Below are positions 28,117 to 35,987 of a stretch of 64,000 nucleotides of DNA, in pieces. Under the pieces are notes generated by a model. It was not told the DNA's origin. It worked only from the letters and a program-made list of their open reading frames with translations, and ran no database searches. Position 1 is the stretch's first letter, and each line of letters begins with the position of its first letter. Position numbers and translations under genes: made by a program. Source of the DNA: JAGXLC01 sp041686375 (GTDB taxonomy: Bacteria > Bacteroidota > Bacteroidia > Bacteroidales > UBA12077); assembly GCA_041686375.1 (NCBI GenBank), contig JAWLEB010000003.1, forward strand, positions 1 to 64,000. Reading direction: 5' to 3'.

Positions 28117-28578
28117 TTATTCTTCATTTGAAGTATTTCCCATAATTTTTTCGGCCAGATTTGCAAAATCTTCCTCCGGCTCATCTAGTTTTTCATAGCG
28201 TTGTTTATCCCATATTTCAATTTTACCGTCCTGGCCTGCAAGAATGATATCTTTACTTATTCCAACCGTGTCAAGTAATCTTTTTGGGATCAATAAACGA
28301 TTATTTCCGTCAAGCAATACCTCAGCCGTTCCTTTATAAAAATTTCTGAGAAATTTATTGTGTTCTTTATTATAAGGATTAATTCTGTTTCTTATTATTG
28401 AATTTTGTCTTTCCCACTCTTCAATTGGATAGAGCACAAGGCAATTTTCAAAGATGTCTTTTTTGACCACAAAACGGCACTCGGATGCAGAATCCATCTG
28501 CTTCTTCAGGTTTGAAGGAAAGGTTATTCTTCCCTTCGAATCCACTTTACCGGTATAATCTCCTATAAATGTGGTCAT
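28117..28578 (-). CDS. mraZ: Transcriptional regulator and division protein MraZ
   Basis: A 153-residue protein with two SpoVT/AbrB-like repeats: TTFIGDYTGKVDSKGRITFP (residues 2-21) and LLDGNNRLLIPKRLLD near residue 90. MraZ binds direct repeats upstream of its own gene and controls the dcw operon. The frame extends 32 codons further upstream, but the family N-terminus is exactly MTTFIGDYTGK, so the start is placed at 28578. The discarded extension would run through the promoter and operator described separately. Confidence 0.95.
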   Translation of the reverse strand: MTTFIGDYTGKVDSKGRITFPSNLKKQMDSASECRFVVKKDIFENCLVLYPIEEWERQNSIIRNRINPYNKEHNKFLRNFYKGTAEVLLDGNNRLLIPKRLLDTVGISKDIILAGQDGKIEIWDKQRYEKLDEPEEDFANLAEKIMGNTSNEE

Positions 28579-28599
28579 ATAATACCTTGATTTAACTTG

Positions 28600-28652
28600 T
28601 AAATATAAAAAAAATATTACCACTTTCAACCACACTAACCCATTTTTTACCA
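28600..28652 (-). promoter_or_regulatory. mraZ promoter with a four-repeat MraZ operator
   Basis: Reading the minus strand, TGGT, TGGG, TGGT and TGGT start at 28652, 28642, 28632 and 28622, exactly 10 bp apart, as in known MraZ boxes (TGGGN repeats one helical turn apart). The last-but-one repeat merges with a TTG at 28629-28627. After 19 bp comes TATATTTA (28607-28600), close to the Bacteroidota -7 element TAxxTTTG. Binding would therefore cover the -33 element and repress the cluster. A further TGGA starts at 28673, one base out of phase. Confidence 0.75.
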
Positions 28653-28732
28653 CATTGTTGAAAACTTTTTCCACTTAGTTTCAGTTTCCGTATTTTATAT
28701 ATAGGTGGTTTATTTTTTCTAATACCCATTAA

Positions 28733-28764
28733 TTGATAGATTTGACTAAATTTTTGTAATTTTA
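28733..28764 (+). promoter_or_regulatory. Candidate promoter of the glsA-glsB pair
   Basis: TTG (28733-28735), then 21 bp, then TAATTTTA (28757-28764), seven of eight positions of the Bacteroidota -7 consensus TAxxTTTG. Transcription would start about 15 bp ahead of the ATG at 28787. The AT-rich background makes chance matches likely. Confidence 0.35.
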
Positions 28765-28786
28765 TAGCAGATAAAGATGATAATTT

Positions 28787-29653
28787 ATGGAAGTAGAGGA
28801 TTCAAATAACAAAGCAACTATGGAAAGAATTAATGTGCGGGAGGTATTTCGGAATAAGAACCCCAAAGTTGCCCGCTTGTTACCTGGGTTTGTTTATCGG
28901 TATATTGAGCGCGTCATTCATCAGAAAGAGATAAATGAAGTTTTACCACAAATATCGCATTTGTATGGGCTGGACTTTGTCCGTGCAGGTCTTGATTTAC
29001 TGGGCATTGAAGCTCTTCCTAAAGGTAAAGCAAATATTCCTCAGAAAGGGAGATTTATTTTTGTGGCAAATCATCCTCTTGGAGGTCCTGACGGATTATT
29101 GTTTGCCAAAGAGGTTGGAGATATTTACCCTAATCTAAAATTTATTGTGAATGATATTTTGTTGAACCTGAGAAATCTTGATCCTATTTTTGTGCCGGTG
29201 AATAAACACGGTAAGCAGTCATCAGAGTATGTAAGAAAGATCGAAGAAGCCTATCAATCTGATGCCCAAATTTTAAATTTTCCGGCAGGGTTGTGCTCGC
29301 GAAAAGTTAGAGGGAAAATTGTTGATTTGCAATGGCAGAAAAATTTTGTAACAAAAGCCCGAAGCCATAAGCGGGATATTATTCCTGTTCACATTAGCGG
29401 AAGAAATTCTAATTTTTTCTATAACTTGGCACGAATCCGATCTTTTTTAGAGATAAAAGCAAATATTGAAATGTTTTATTTGCCTGATGAGATGTTTAAA
29501 CAAAGGGAAAAGCAAATTGTTATGACTTTCGGGAGACCAATTTCTTATACAGTTTTTGATCATAGCCAAAGACCTGTTGAGTGGGCACAATTGCTGAAGA
29601 AGCACGTATATCGCCTTGGCATCGAAGGAAGTGATATTGATTTTGAGAAATAA
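28787..29653 (+). CDS. glsA: O-acyltransferase of glycine-lipid synthesis (PlsC-like)
   Basis: A 288-residue PlsC-type acyltransferase. The catalytic HxxxxD-like motif appears in FVANHPLGGPDGLLFAKE (residues about 87-104, NHPLGGPD), and the substrate motif in LNFPAGLCSRKVRG (about 163-176), both shared with the OlsA/GlsA group. In Bacteroides, GlsA adds the second fatty acid to mono-acyl glycine made by GlsB. The GNAT-type partner is encoded 39 bp downstream on the same strand. The assignment as GlsA depends on this pairing and on the phylum. An ornithine-lipid substrate cannot be excluded. Confidence 0.8.
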   Translation: MEVEDSNNKATMERINVREVFRNKNPKVARLLPGFVYRYIERVIHQKEINEVLPQISHLYGLDFVRAGLDLLGIEALPKGKANIPQKGRFIFVANHPLGGPDGLLFAKEVGDIYPNLKFIVNDILLNLRNLDPIFVPVNKHGKQSSEYVRKIEEAYQSDAQILNFPAGLCSRKVRGKIVDLQWQKNFVTKARSHKRDIIPVHISGRNSNFFYNLARIRSFLEIKANIEMFYLPDEMFKQREKQIVMTFGRPISYTVFDHSQRPVEWAQLLKKHVYRLGIEGSDIDFEK

Positions 29654-29692
29654 ATGAAAAAAAATAATAGATTTGCAAGTTAAAATTTTGTT

Positions 29693-30622
29693 ATGAAGGA
29701 TATCATAAGCCCTGTTAATAAAGATTTATTGAAAAGCGAGCTTACAGAGGATAAGTTTCTGAGATACACTAATAATGGGGGAAATGAGTTGTATATAATT
29801 AATGCTTTTAATGCCCCCAATTTGATGAAAGAAATAGGCCGGCTCAGGGAGGAGACTTTTCGTTCTGCCGGAGGAGGTACGGGAAAAGCAATAGATATTG
29901 ATGCTTTGGATGATGGTGAAAATTCCTATGAACAACTTATCGCATGGGATCCTGATTCCGAAGAAATTATCGGCGGGTATCGATTTTTCGTTTGCAATCA
30001 AAATACAGACCCCAAAGAATTAGCGACTTATAAACTATTCAGTTTTACTGAGGAGTTTGTAAAAAATTATATGCCTTATACAATAGAACTGGGGAGATCT
30101 TTTATACAGCCAGATTATCAATCTTCTATGGCTAAAAGAAAAGCCTTGTATGCTTTGGATAATTTATGGGACGGGTTAGGAGCTTTGGTTATTAAACACC
30201 CGCAGCATAAGTATTTTTTTGGAAAAGTAACAATGTATCCACATTTTAATCGAAAAGCAAGAGATTTAATTTTGTATTTTCTACATCATGAATTTGTAAA
30301 TGGATATCATTTGGTATCTCCTTATCACCCTCTGCCTTTTGAAACAGACGAAAAAGAACTTCAAAATTATTTTACAGCTTCTACTTACGAGCAAAAACAT
30401 AAAATTTTGACACGGGAGGTCAGAAAACTGGGGGAAAATGTACCTCCACTCATCAATGCTTATATGAATTTATCTAAAACGATGATGATTTTTGGTACAG
30501 CTATAAATAAGTCTTTTGGATATGTGGAAGAAACAGGGATTATGGTCATTTTATCTGATATCTATCCCCAAAAGATGGAAAGACATGTTCAGTCTTACTT
30601 AAAAGACAGCCGGTATCAGTAG
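29693..30622 (+). CDS. glsB: N-acyltransferase of glycine-lipid synthesis (GNAT/OlsB-like)
   Basis: A 309-residue hemolysin/OlsB-like GNAT protein. Visible features are LREETFRSAGGGTGKAIDID (about residues 51-70), then IIGGYRFFVCNQ, the strand ELGRSFIQPDYQ (about 132-143), and FFGKVTMYPHFN. Enzymes of this group transfer a 3-hydroxy-fatty acyl chain from ACP to the amino group of glycine (GlsB) or ornithine (OlsB). In Bacteroidota with a PlsC-like gene upstream, GlsB is the best call. The stop overlaps the end of the convergent PurF-like gene by 7 bp. Confidence 0.82.
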   Translation: MKDIISPVNKDLLKSELTEDKFLRYTNNGGNELYIINAFNAPNLMKEIGRLREETFRSAGGGTGKAIDIDALDDGENSYEQLIAWDPDSEEIIGGYRFFVCNQNTDPKELATYKLFSFTEEFVKNYMPYTIELGRSFIQPDYQSSMAKRKALYALDNLWDGLGALVIKHPQHKYFFGKVTMYPHFNRKARDLILYFLHHEFVNGYHLVSPYHPLPFETDEKELQNYFTASTYEQKHKILTREVRKLGENVPPLINAYMNLSKTMMIFGTAINKSFGYVEETGIMVILSDIYPQKMERHVQSYLKDSRYQ

Positions 30623-32517
30623 GCTCTTTTGTTTTTACCTTCTATAAAATCAATCAATGCAGTATTGACGACTTTATTACCGCCCGGGGTGGGATAATTA
30701 CCCGTGAAATACCAGTCGCCTTTATTCTCTGGACATGCGTTATGCAGATTTTCGACTGATTGGTACACTATCTCAACCTCTGCATTGATGTTTTCGGCTT
30801 TTAAAAGCTCGCTTATTTTTTTGGAAATTTCTTGCTGGGAGAAAGGTTTGTATATTTCTTTTACATAATTAACAATTTGTTCTTTTGGTAAATTTTCTTG
30901 TTCTTTTGATTTTTTGTACACTTCATTGATAATGTTATCTTGTCCTGTTTCTTTTAATAGGGCAATAGCCGCCTGAAACGCAATAAAGTTACTCAATCTT
31001 GCCATATCAATACCATAACAGTCAGGAAATCTTATTTGTGGAGAAGATGAAATTATTATTATTTTTTTGGGCTCGAGTCTGTCCAGAATTTGTAAAATAC
31101 TCTCCTTTAGGGTGGTTCCCCTTACAATGCTGTCATCGATTACTACAAGGTTATCTACATTTTTCTTCACAGTACCGTAGGTAATGTCATAGACATGTCC
31201 AACCAGATCTTTTCTCCCATTTTCCTGTGCTATGAATGTTCTGAGTTTTACATCTTTGATGGCTATTTTCTCAACCCTTATTTTTTTTGATAATATTGTT
31301 TCCAACTGAGCATTGTTTAGATTTTCTTTCTCTTCAAGGATTTTTTTCTTTTGTTGCTGAAGCTGATAATTTTCTAGCCCCCTAATCATTCCGTAGAATG
31401 CTGTTTCTGCTGTATTTGGGATAAACGAAAAGACAGAATTTTCTATGTCATAGTCAATGGATTTCAGTACCCTTGGAATAATGAGCTCTCCCAGTTTTTT
31501 TCTTTCCCGGTAGATATCTTTATCGCTTCCCCTCGAAAAATATATCCTTTCAAACGAACAGGATTTTCGTTCCTGTGGAACACGTATTTCGTCATATGAA
31601 ACTGATCCATCTTTTTTTATTATAAGTGCTTTACCGGGCTCAATTTCATGAATGTTTTTACCTGATACATTCATTACAGTTTGTATGACAGGACGTTCTG
31701 ATGTTGCCACAGCAATTTCATCATCATAATAGTAATATACTGGTCTGATTCCCCAGGGGTCTCTCATTACAAAAGAGTCACCATGTCCTAATATCCCGGC
31801 TATTGCATATCCTCCGTCCCAATCTTTGGAAGATTCCTGCAGTATTTTTTGTATACTGATATTGTTTTCAATTAGTGGTGAGATTTCCTGATTACTATAT
31901 CCTTCATTTTTATATTGCCTGAACAGCAATTGGTTTTCTTCATCCAGGAAATGTCCTACTTTTTCAAGAACCGTTACTGTATCAGAATAATCTTTAGGAT
32001 GTTGCCCGAGGCTTATCAACTTGTTGAAAAGTTCATCCACATTGGTAAGGTTAAAGTTACCTGCTAATATAAGATTTCTGGATTTCCAGTTGTTTTCTCT
32101 CATTACGGGGTGGACGTACTCAATATTATTTTGTCCGTAAGTCCCATATCTCAGGTGTCCCAGGTAAATTTCGCCTGCAAAGGGAAGGTTGCTTTTACAC
32201 CATATCGGATCTTTTAACAGGTCAGGATTGTACTCTTGTATTTTCTGGTGTTGACTGTTGACTTTATCAAAGATTTTTTTAATTGGATTGGCTTCATTGG
32301 TTCTATGGCGATGTATATATTTTTCTCCGGGTTTAATGTCTAATTTCAATGAAGTAATTCCTGCCCCGTCTTGTCCTCTGTTATGTTGTTTCTCCATTAG
32401 AAGGTATAGTTTATGGAGTCCATACATCCAGGAACCGTATTTTGCCTGGTAATACTCTAAGGGTTTTAGAAAACGGATTAACGCAATGCCACACTCATGT
32501 TTTATCTGATCACTCAT
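30616..32517 (-). CDS. PurF-like glutamine amidophosphoribosyltransferase, long Bacteroidota form
   Basis: A 633-residue protein with an N-terminal class II glutamine amidotransferase domain whose nucleophile is Cys9 in KHECGIALIRF, implying removal of an eight-residue propeptide. NRGQDGAGI, LGHLRYGTYG and GGYAIAGILG mark the domain. The C-terminal phosphoribosyltransferase half has the PRPP loop NLVVIDDSIVRGTTLKES. PurF makes phosphoribosylamine from PRPP and glutamine, the first step of purine synthesis. The protein is over 100 residues longer than E. coli PurF, with a charged insertion around residues 380-410. Bacteroidota often carry this form alongside a standard PurF, so it could be a paralogue with another role. 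Confidence 0.8.
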   Translation of the reverse strand: MSDQIKHECGIALIRFLKPLEYYQAKYGSWMYGLHKLYLLMEKQHNRGQDGAGITSLKLDIKPGEKYIHRHRTNEANPIKKIFDKVNSQHQKIQEYNPDLLKDPIWCKSNLPFAGEIYLGHLRYGTYGQNNIEYVHPVMRENNWKSRNLILAGNFNLTNVDELFNKLISLGQHPKDYSDTVTVLEKVGHFLDEENQLLFRQYKNEGYSNQEISPLIENNISIQKILQESSKDWDGGYAIAGILGHGDSFVMRDPWGIRPVYYYYDDEIAVATSERPVIQTVMNVSGKNIHEIEPGKALIIKKDGSVSYDEIRVPQERKSCSFERIYFSRGSDKDIYRERKKLGELIIPRVLKSIDYDIENSVFSFIPNTAETAFYGMIRGLENYQLQQQKKKILEEKENLNNAQLETILSKKIRVEKIAIKDVKLRTFIAQENGRKDLVGHVYDITYGTVKKNVDNLVVIDDSIVRGTTLKESILQILDRLEPKKIIIISSSPQIRFPDCYGIDMARLSNFIAFQAAIALLKETGQDNIINEVYKKSKEQENLPKEQIVNYVKEIYKPFSQQEISKKISELLKAENINAEVEIVYQSVENLHNACPENKGDWYFTGNYPTPGGNKVVNTALIDFIEGKNKRAY

Positions 32518-32540
32518 TATCTTGATTTTGTAATATGTTG

Positions 32541-33002
32541 TCAGTCAAGCTCCGGATAATTTATTTCATCCGGAACTACAAAGGCTGAAGGAAAATGTTC
32601 CTGAATTTTGTTTAATGATTTTATAGCTTCTATTTTTGTTCTGAAATCTCCTACATAAATTTTAAAGTAAGGAGAATCATATTTACGGTATATAGGAATA
32701 TCAGGAAATTTTTCGTGAAATTCGGACCGTATTTTCTGCGATTCTTCTCTTGCTTTTGTTCCTAAATTTGAATAAATACGAATCCTATAGCCCGACATCC
32801 CTTCTCTGTTATCATTGTAAGCAATATGTTTCCGGATAAGTTTATTTATGCTGTCGTTTTGCACAAATTTTACCCGTTCATTGCTTTTCTGTTCAATTTT
32901 TCTGAAAATATCTGTTGTTTTGTCTATCATTGAATTGCTCTGGGAATGAGCTGAAGTGAAGAACAAACATAGAACAGCAGAGAGAAAAACCAATTTTGCC
33001 AT
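32541..33002 (-). CDS. Secreted SPOR-domain protein
   Basis: A 153-residue protein with a signal peptide (residues 1-20, ending TSAHS) and a C-terminal SPOR-like domain (about residues 68-148): GYRIRIYSNLGTKAREESQKI, KYDSPYFKIYVGDFRTKIEA and PSAFVVPDEI (each part fits the beta-alpha-beta pattern). SPOR domains bind denuded glycan strands of septal peptidoglycan. The region between is helical and charged. The gene starts 130 bp downstream of the preceding lipoprotein gene and ends 24 bp ahead of the PurF-like start, all on the same strand. Confidence 0.8.
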   Translation of the reverse strand: MAKLVFLSAVLCLFFTSAHSQSNSMIDKTTDIFRKIEQKSNERVKFVQNDSINKLIRKHIAYNDNREGMSGYRIRIYSNLGTKAREESQKIRSEFHEKFPDIPIYRKYDSPYFKIYVGDFRTKIEAIKSLNKIQEHFPSAFVVPDEINYPELD

Positions 33003-33131
33003 ATCAAATTATATTTTGGGTGCTTCAAAATTAACGAATTTACTTTAATCGTTATATAGATTTCTTTTCTTTAATTCCTTAAATATTTTTGTAAATTTAA
33101 TTTTTAATACATTTCAATGTTTTTCAGTATT

Positions 33132-33611
33132 TTATTTGTTTCTTAAATCATTCAGGTTTATGTTTTGACTCTTGTGAAAATCAATCTGCTTTTTAGTCAA
33201 AAATGATTTTACATAGAGTGTTCCTTTGATTTCAAGCGTTACTGCCTTTTCTCTGAGGAGTTGCATCACAGGTAAATTTTTATTCACTAAATCCGCATAA
33301 TTTATATTTATTTCCAGATCGTGAGATTTGTCTGAGTTTGCTGGAATAGATAACGTTTCATTGTTTATAATATTCCCTATTTTTTTATTGTTGATGTAGC
33401 CTGTGGCATCAATTTTTTTCAACTTGACTGGATAAATATTAGGGTTGTGAATAGGGAGGACTATTTTTACATCCATATCACTCAGAGAAGCGGATTGAAT
33501 TTCTATTTTTTCCGGTTCTTTCACGGTGATTGATTCATAAGGTTTACACCCGAGTAAATTCAGGAGGCTGACTATTGTGAGAACTGTTAAGTAACTTGAA
33601 ATCTTTTTCAT
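33132..33611 (-). CDS. LEA-type-2 domain lipoprotein
   Basis: A 159-residue lipoprotein. The lipobox LNLLGC places the modified cysteine at residue 22 and predicts membrane anchoring. The mature part has the WHy/LEA2-like pattern: MDVKIVLPIHNPNIYPVKLKKID (residues about 47-69), then a GYINNKKIGNI strand and IPANSDKSHDLEININY. LEA2 domains are beta-sandwiches associated with desiccation or water-stress tolerance, and the bacterial lipoprotein versions have no defined role. It follows the ROK kinase gene by 29 bp and may share its transcript. Confidence 0.75.
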   Translation of the reverse strand: MKKISSYLTVLTIVSLLNLLGCKPYESITVKEPEKIEIQSASLSDMDVKIVLPIHNPNIYPVKLKKIDATGYINNKKIGNIINNETLSIPANSDKSHDLEININYADLVNKNLPVMQLLREKAVTLEIKGTLYVKSFLTKKQIDFHKSQNINLNDLRNK

Positions 33612-33640
33612 CTGTTTCTGGGTTAATTGTTTTTAAATAT

Positions 33641-34558
33641 TTATCCATTCACTAAGTAAGCTGCTCCAATGACTCCTGCGCTGTCTCCCAGTTTTGGGCT
33701 GACAAAATGGGTTCCCAGTTTGTTATTGAATACATGTTTTTTAGTTTCTTCAAATCCGATGGTGTAAAGACTCTGAATATTACCGACACCTCCGCCCAGT
33801 ATGATTATACTCGGGTCAATGATGTTGATTACCTGGGCAATAGCTTTCCCAAAAAACTTGCACAAACGCATTATGGTTTCGGTAGCCTTTTGATCCGAAC
33901 CATTCTCATATAATTGGTTAATTTCTTTCAGGCTTTTTTCTTTTCCTGAAATTTTACTATAGTATTTTTCAAGTGCCGGGCCTGATATCACTGTTTCAAC
34001 ACATCCTGTTTTCCCACAATAACATTTGCCACCTGATTCATCTAAAAAGTTGTGTCCCCATTCTCCTCCAATACCTTGTTTTCCGGTCAAGATTTTATCC
34101 TTGATTATAATTCCCCCGCCAACGCCCGTTCCCATAATTACACCGAAAATTGTCACTGCTTCGGGATAATACATTTTTACTATTCCAAATTTTGCTTCCG
34201 CTAAGGCAAAACAATTGGCATCGTTATTCAATATTACAGGTAATCCTAGCGCTTTTTCCAGATCCTCCTTAAATGGTCTACCGTTTAAGACTGTTGTATT
34301 GGCATTTTTTACAGTCTGTGTTGAGGGTTCCAGCGTTCCCGGTATTCCTATGCCTATCTTATGGGGTTGTTTTGATGTTTCTTTTTCCATCTTTGACACC
34401 AATTTTTTTATTTGGTTGATGATGTGCTCATAACCTTTTTTTCTTTCGGTTGGAATACGCAGCCGTGCTATTGTTTTTGGATCATCGCCGGCCTGTAATA
34501 CTACCCCTTCTGTTTTTGTTCCGCCGAGATCGATTCCCCAAAGTGTTTGCCGTGTCAT
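33641..34558 (-). CDS. ROK-family sugar kinase
   Basis: A 305-residue kinase of the ROK family. The N-terminal phosphate-binding motif is WGIDLGGTKTEGVVL, with IGIGIPGTLEP and LNNDANCFALAEA (catalytic Asp in NNDAN, about residue 107) next. GTGVGGGIIIKDK and the zinc motif GKCYCGKTGCVETVISGPAL (about 173-192) complete it. ROK kinases phosphorylate glucose, fructose, N-acetylmannosamine or similar. The substrate cannot be decided from sequence. There is no DNA-binding domain, so it is an enzyme rather than a regulator. The start overlaps the tadA-like stop by 4 bp. Confidence 0.9.
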   Translation of the reverse strand: MTRQTLWGIDLGGTKTEGVVLQAGDDPKTIARLRIPTERKKGYEHIINQIKKLVSKMEKETSKQPHKIGIGIPGTLEPSTQTVKNANTTVLNGRPFKEDLEKALGLPVILNNDANCFALAEAKFGIVKMYYPEAVTIFGVIMGTGVGGGIIIKDKILTGKQGIGGEWGHNFLDESGGKCYCGKTGCVETVISGPALEKYYSKISGKEKSLKEINQLYENGSDQKATETIMRLCKFFGKAIAQVINIIDPSIIILGGGVGNIQSLYTIGFEETKKHVFNNKLGTHFVSPKLGDSAGVIGAAYLVNG

Positions 34559-35010
34559 TTTTTTGGATTTCGTTTTTGTTTAAAGAAATCGATAAGTAGA
34601 TCGCTGCACTCACTTTCCAGCACACCGCCTGTGAGTTTTGTTTTCGGGTGGAGGACATTAAGATTTTTACTTAGGAAGCCCCGCTTTCTGTCTTCTGAAC
34701 CATATACTATTCTTTCTATCTGTGTCCAGTAAGCTGCACCGGCGCACATTGGACATGGTTCTGTTGTCACGTACAAGGTGCATTCTTTCAGGTATTTTGC
34801 TCCCATATGATTTTCTGCTGCTGTAAATGCCTGCATTTCCGCATGTGCCGTAACATCATTCAGTGTTTCCGTAAGGTTGTGTGCCCGTGCAATTACTTGA
34901 TCATTGCATACTATGATTGCTCCAATTGGTATTTCATCTCTTACAAGCGCTTTTTTTGCCTCTTTTATGGCTTCTTTCATGAAGAATTCGTCATTGAGAA
35001 TATTTGCCAT
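34555..35010 (-). CDS. Nucleoside/tRNA adenosine deaminase (TadA-like)
   Basis: A 151-residue cytidine-deaminase-fold enzyme. The zinc and catalytic residues are in VTAHAEMQAF (His ligand, Glu proton shuttle) and TTEPCPMCAGAAYW (two Cys ligands). The sequence matches the TadA/guanine deaminase group. TadA converts A34 to inosine in tRNA-Arg(ACG) and is essential in most bacteria. Guanine deaminases share the same motifs, and the C-terminus (RKRGFLSKNLNVLHPKTKL) does not decide between them for me. It overlaps the ROK kinase downstream. Confidence 0.85.
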   Translation of the reverse strand: MANILNDEFFMKEAIKEAKKALVRDEIPIGAIIVCNDQVIARAHNLTETLNDVTAHAEMQAFTAAENHMGAKYLKECTLYVTTEPCPMCAGAAYWTQIERIVYGSEDRKRGFLSKNLNVLHPKTKLTGGVLESECSDLLIDFFKQKRNPKK

Positions 35011-35156
35011 TTTGTATTATTTTGCTCCAAAATTAATAATTCATTTGAATATTCACTTGTATCTATAAAAACAAAAAAGAGGGAGCCATATTGCCCCTTT
35101 TTGTTGTAACCATTTTTATTTAATGTTTTATTCTATGTTTGAATTTTTACATTGAT

Positions 35157-35465
35157 TTAAATATAGCCGGTTGTTCCTGTTAGTATATCGTTCACTTCAA
35201 ATACATCCTTAACTCCGTCCTCTGTTTCAACACCAACAACATCATTGCTAGCTAAGTCTATTACGCCTGTATTGTCAGAAGATGAGAATGCATCATTAAT
35301 ATTTGCTTTTGTTTCGATATCTGCAAAGCTTATATCTAAAACTGCAGTGGTATTTACTATGATTTGTATCTCAATTTGCATCGGACTGGATAGAGAATGC
35401 AAGTTCCTTATTACCAACAACTCCATGTGTTTCAGGTACATTTCCTGGCGTGATATAAATTTCAT
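35157..35465 (-). CDS. Unknown ORF whose start lies at the end of repeat copy A
   Basis: A 102-codon frame with no recognised family, signal peptide or membrane helix. The second half is rich in Asp, Asn and Val (for example DLASNDVVGVETEDGVKDVF) and looks like a small acidic domain. The ATG at 35465-35463 is part of the dispersed repeat. The same junction precedes miaB and a lipoprotein gene, which supports that start being used. There is no Shine-Dalgarno. It could still be a chance frame. Confidence 0.4.
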   Translation of the reverse strand: MKFISRQEMYLKHMELLVIRNLHSLSSPMQIEIQIIVNTTAVLDISFADIETKANINDAFSSSDNTGVIDLASNDVVGVETEDGVKDVFEVNDILTGTTGYI

Positions 35466-35604
35466 TTGGATAAAGTTAGATTATTAGTTTCCTACTCTGA
35501 GACTTATTGCTACAAAAGTAAACGTATGTAGATTCTGCATCCCATGGAACTCTCATGCTTTATAAATAGGCTTTTGTCTGTGATAGTGGATGAGGGTTTC
35601 ATTG
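35461..35604 (-). repeat. Dispersed repeat, copy A
   Basis: One of four copies. From ACCCTCATCC (5' end on the minus strand, 35597) to TTTATCCAAATGAA (3' end, 35461) it is exactly 137 bp, the same as copies B and C. Compared with copy C by eye it has about 15 differences and no gap. It carries an imperfect inverted repeat (AACCCTCAT with ATGAGAGTT). The 3' end supplies the ATG of the ORF at 35465. The shared sequence extends about 7 bp further 5' (AATGAAACC). Confidence 0.85.
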
Positions 35605-35687
35605 GGGTCTTCGTCATTTTCTCGTGTTGTGAAAGTTTCTATTGCTGCTATTAATGCTGATTCAAAAATTAATCTGATCTTTTTCAT
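35553..35687 (-). CDS. Possible 44-residue small protein ending in repeat copy A
   Basis: ATG at 35687, 44 codons, TGA at 35553. The product starts MKKIRLIFESALIAAIETF and ends ETLIHYHRQKPIYKA. Its last 15 codons lie inside the repeat. In copies B and C the same frame keeps TLIH but is broken by stops. The N-terminal half is mildly hydrophobic with a basic start, like a leader. No family recognised. It may be chance or the remnant of a larger gene. Confidence 0.25.
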   Translation of the reverse strand: MKKIRLIFESALIAAIETFTTRENDEDPNETLIHYHRQKPIYKA

Positions 35688-35987
35688 AATTATAAGTTTG
35701 AGAGATTTTGGTTTGGGTAATAATATATTTTTTGGATTTTGATTGAAATGATGTACATCTGTTCATTGTGAATTTCATCAAATATTATTCTGGTTTATTT
35801 GATCGAGTTATTTATATTTATTAAAAGTAAATTAAGCCTTTTTGTTTAATTTATAGATTCAGGAAATAATTTTTATTAAATTTAGACTTGTATATCAGTA
35901 TTTTCTCATGGTAAGCACTCCAGCTTTAGCATAAATACTACTTTCGGTGAACAAACATTTGGCTAATAATTAATAAAAAATAAATTT
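35688..35987. other. 300-bp AT-rich region upstream of the glycosyltransferase gene
   Basis: No gene or strong hairpin seen. It must hold the promoter for the plus-strand gene at 35988. I could not identify a convincing -33/-7 pair in this AT-rich stretch. Confidence 0.3.

Noticed and set aside
28579..28674. 32-codon N-terminal extension of mraZ
   Set aside because: The family N-terminus is MTTFIGDYTGK at 28578 and the extension overlaps the promoter and operator.
35157..35465. The unknown ORF as an antitoxin or immunity gene
   Set aside because: No partner toxin gene and no recognisable fold. Left as unknown.
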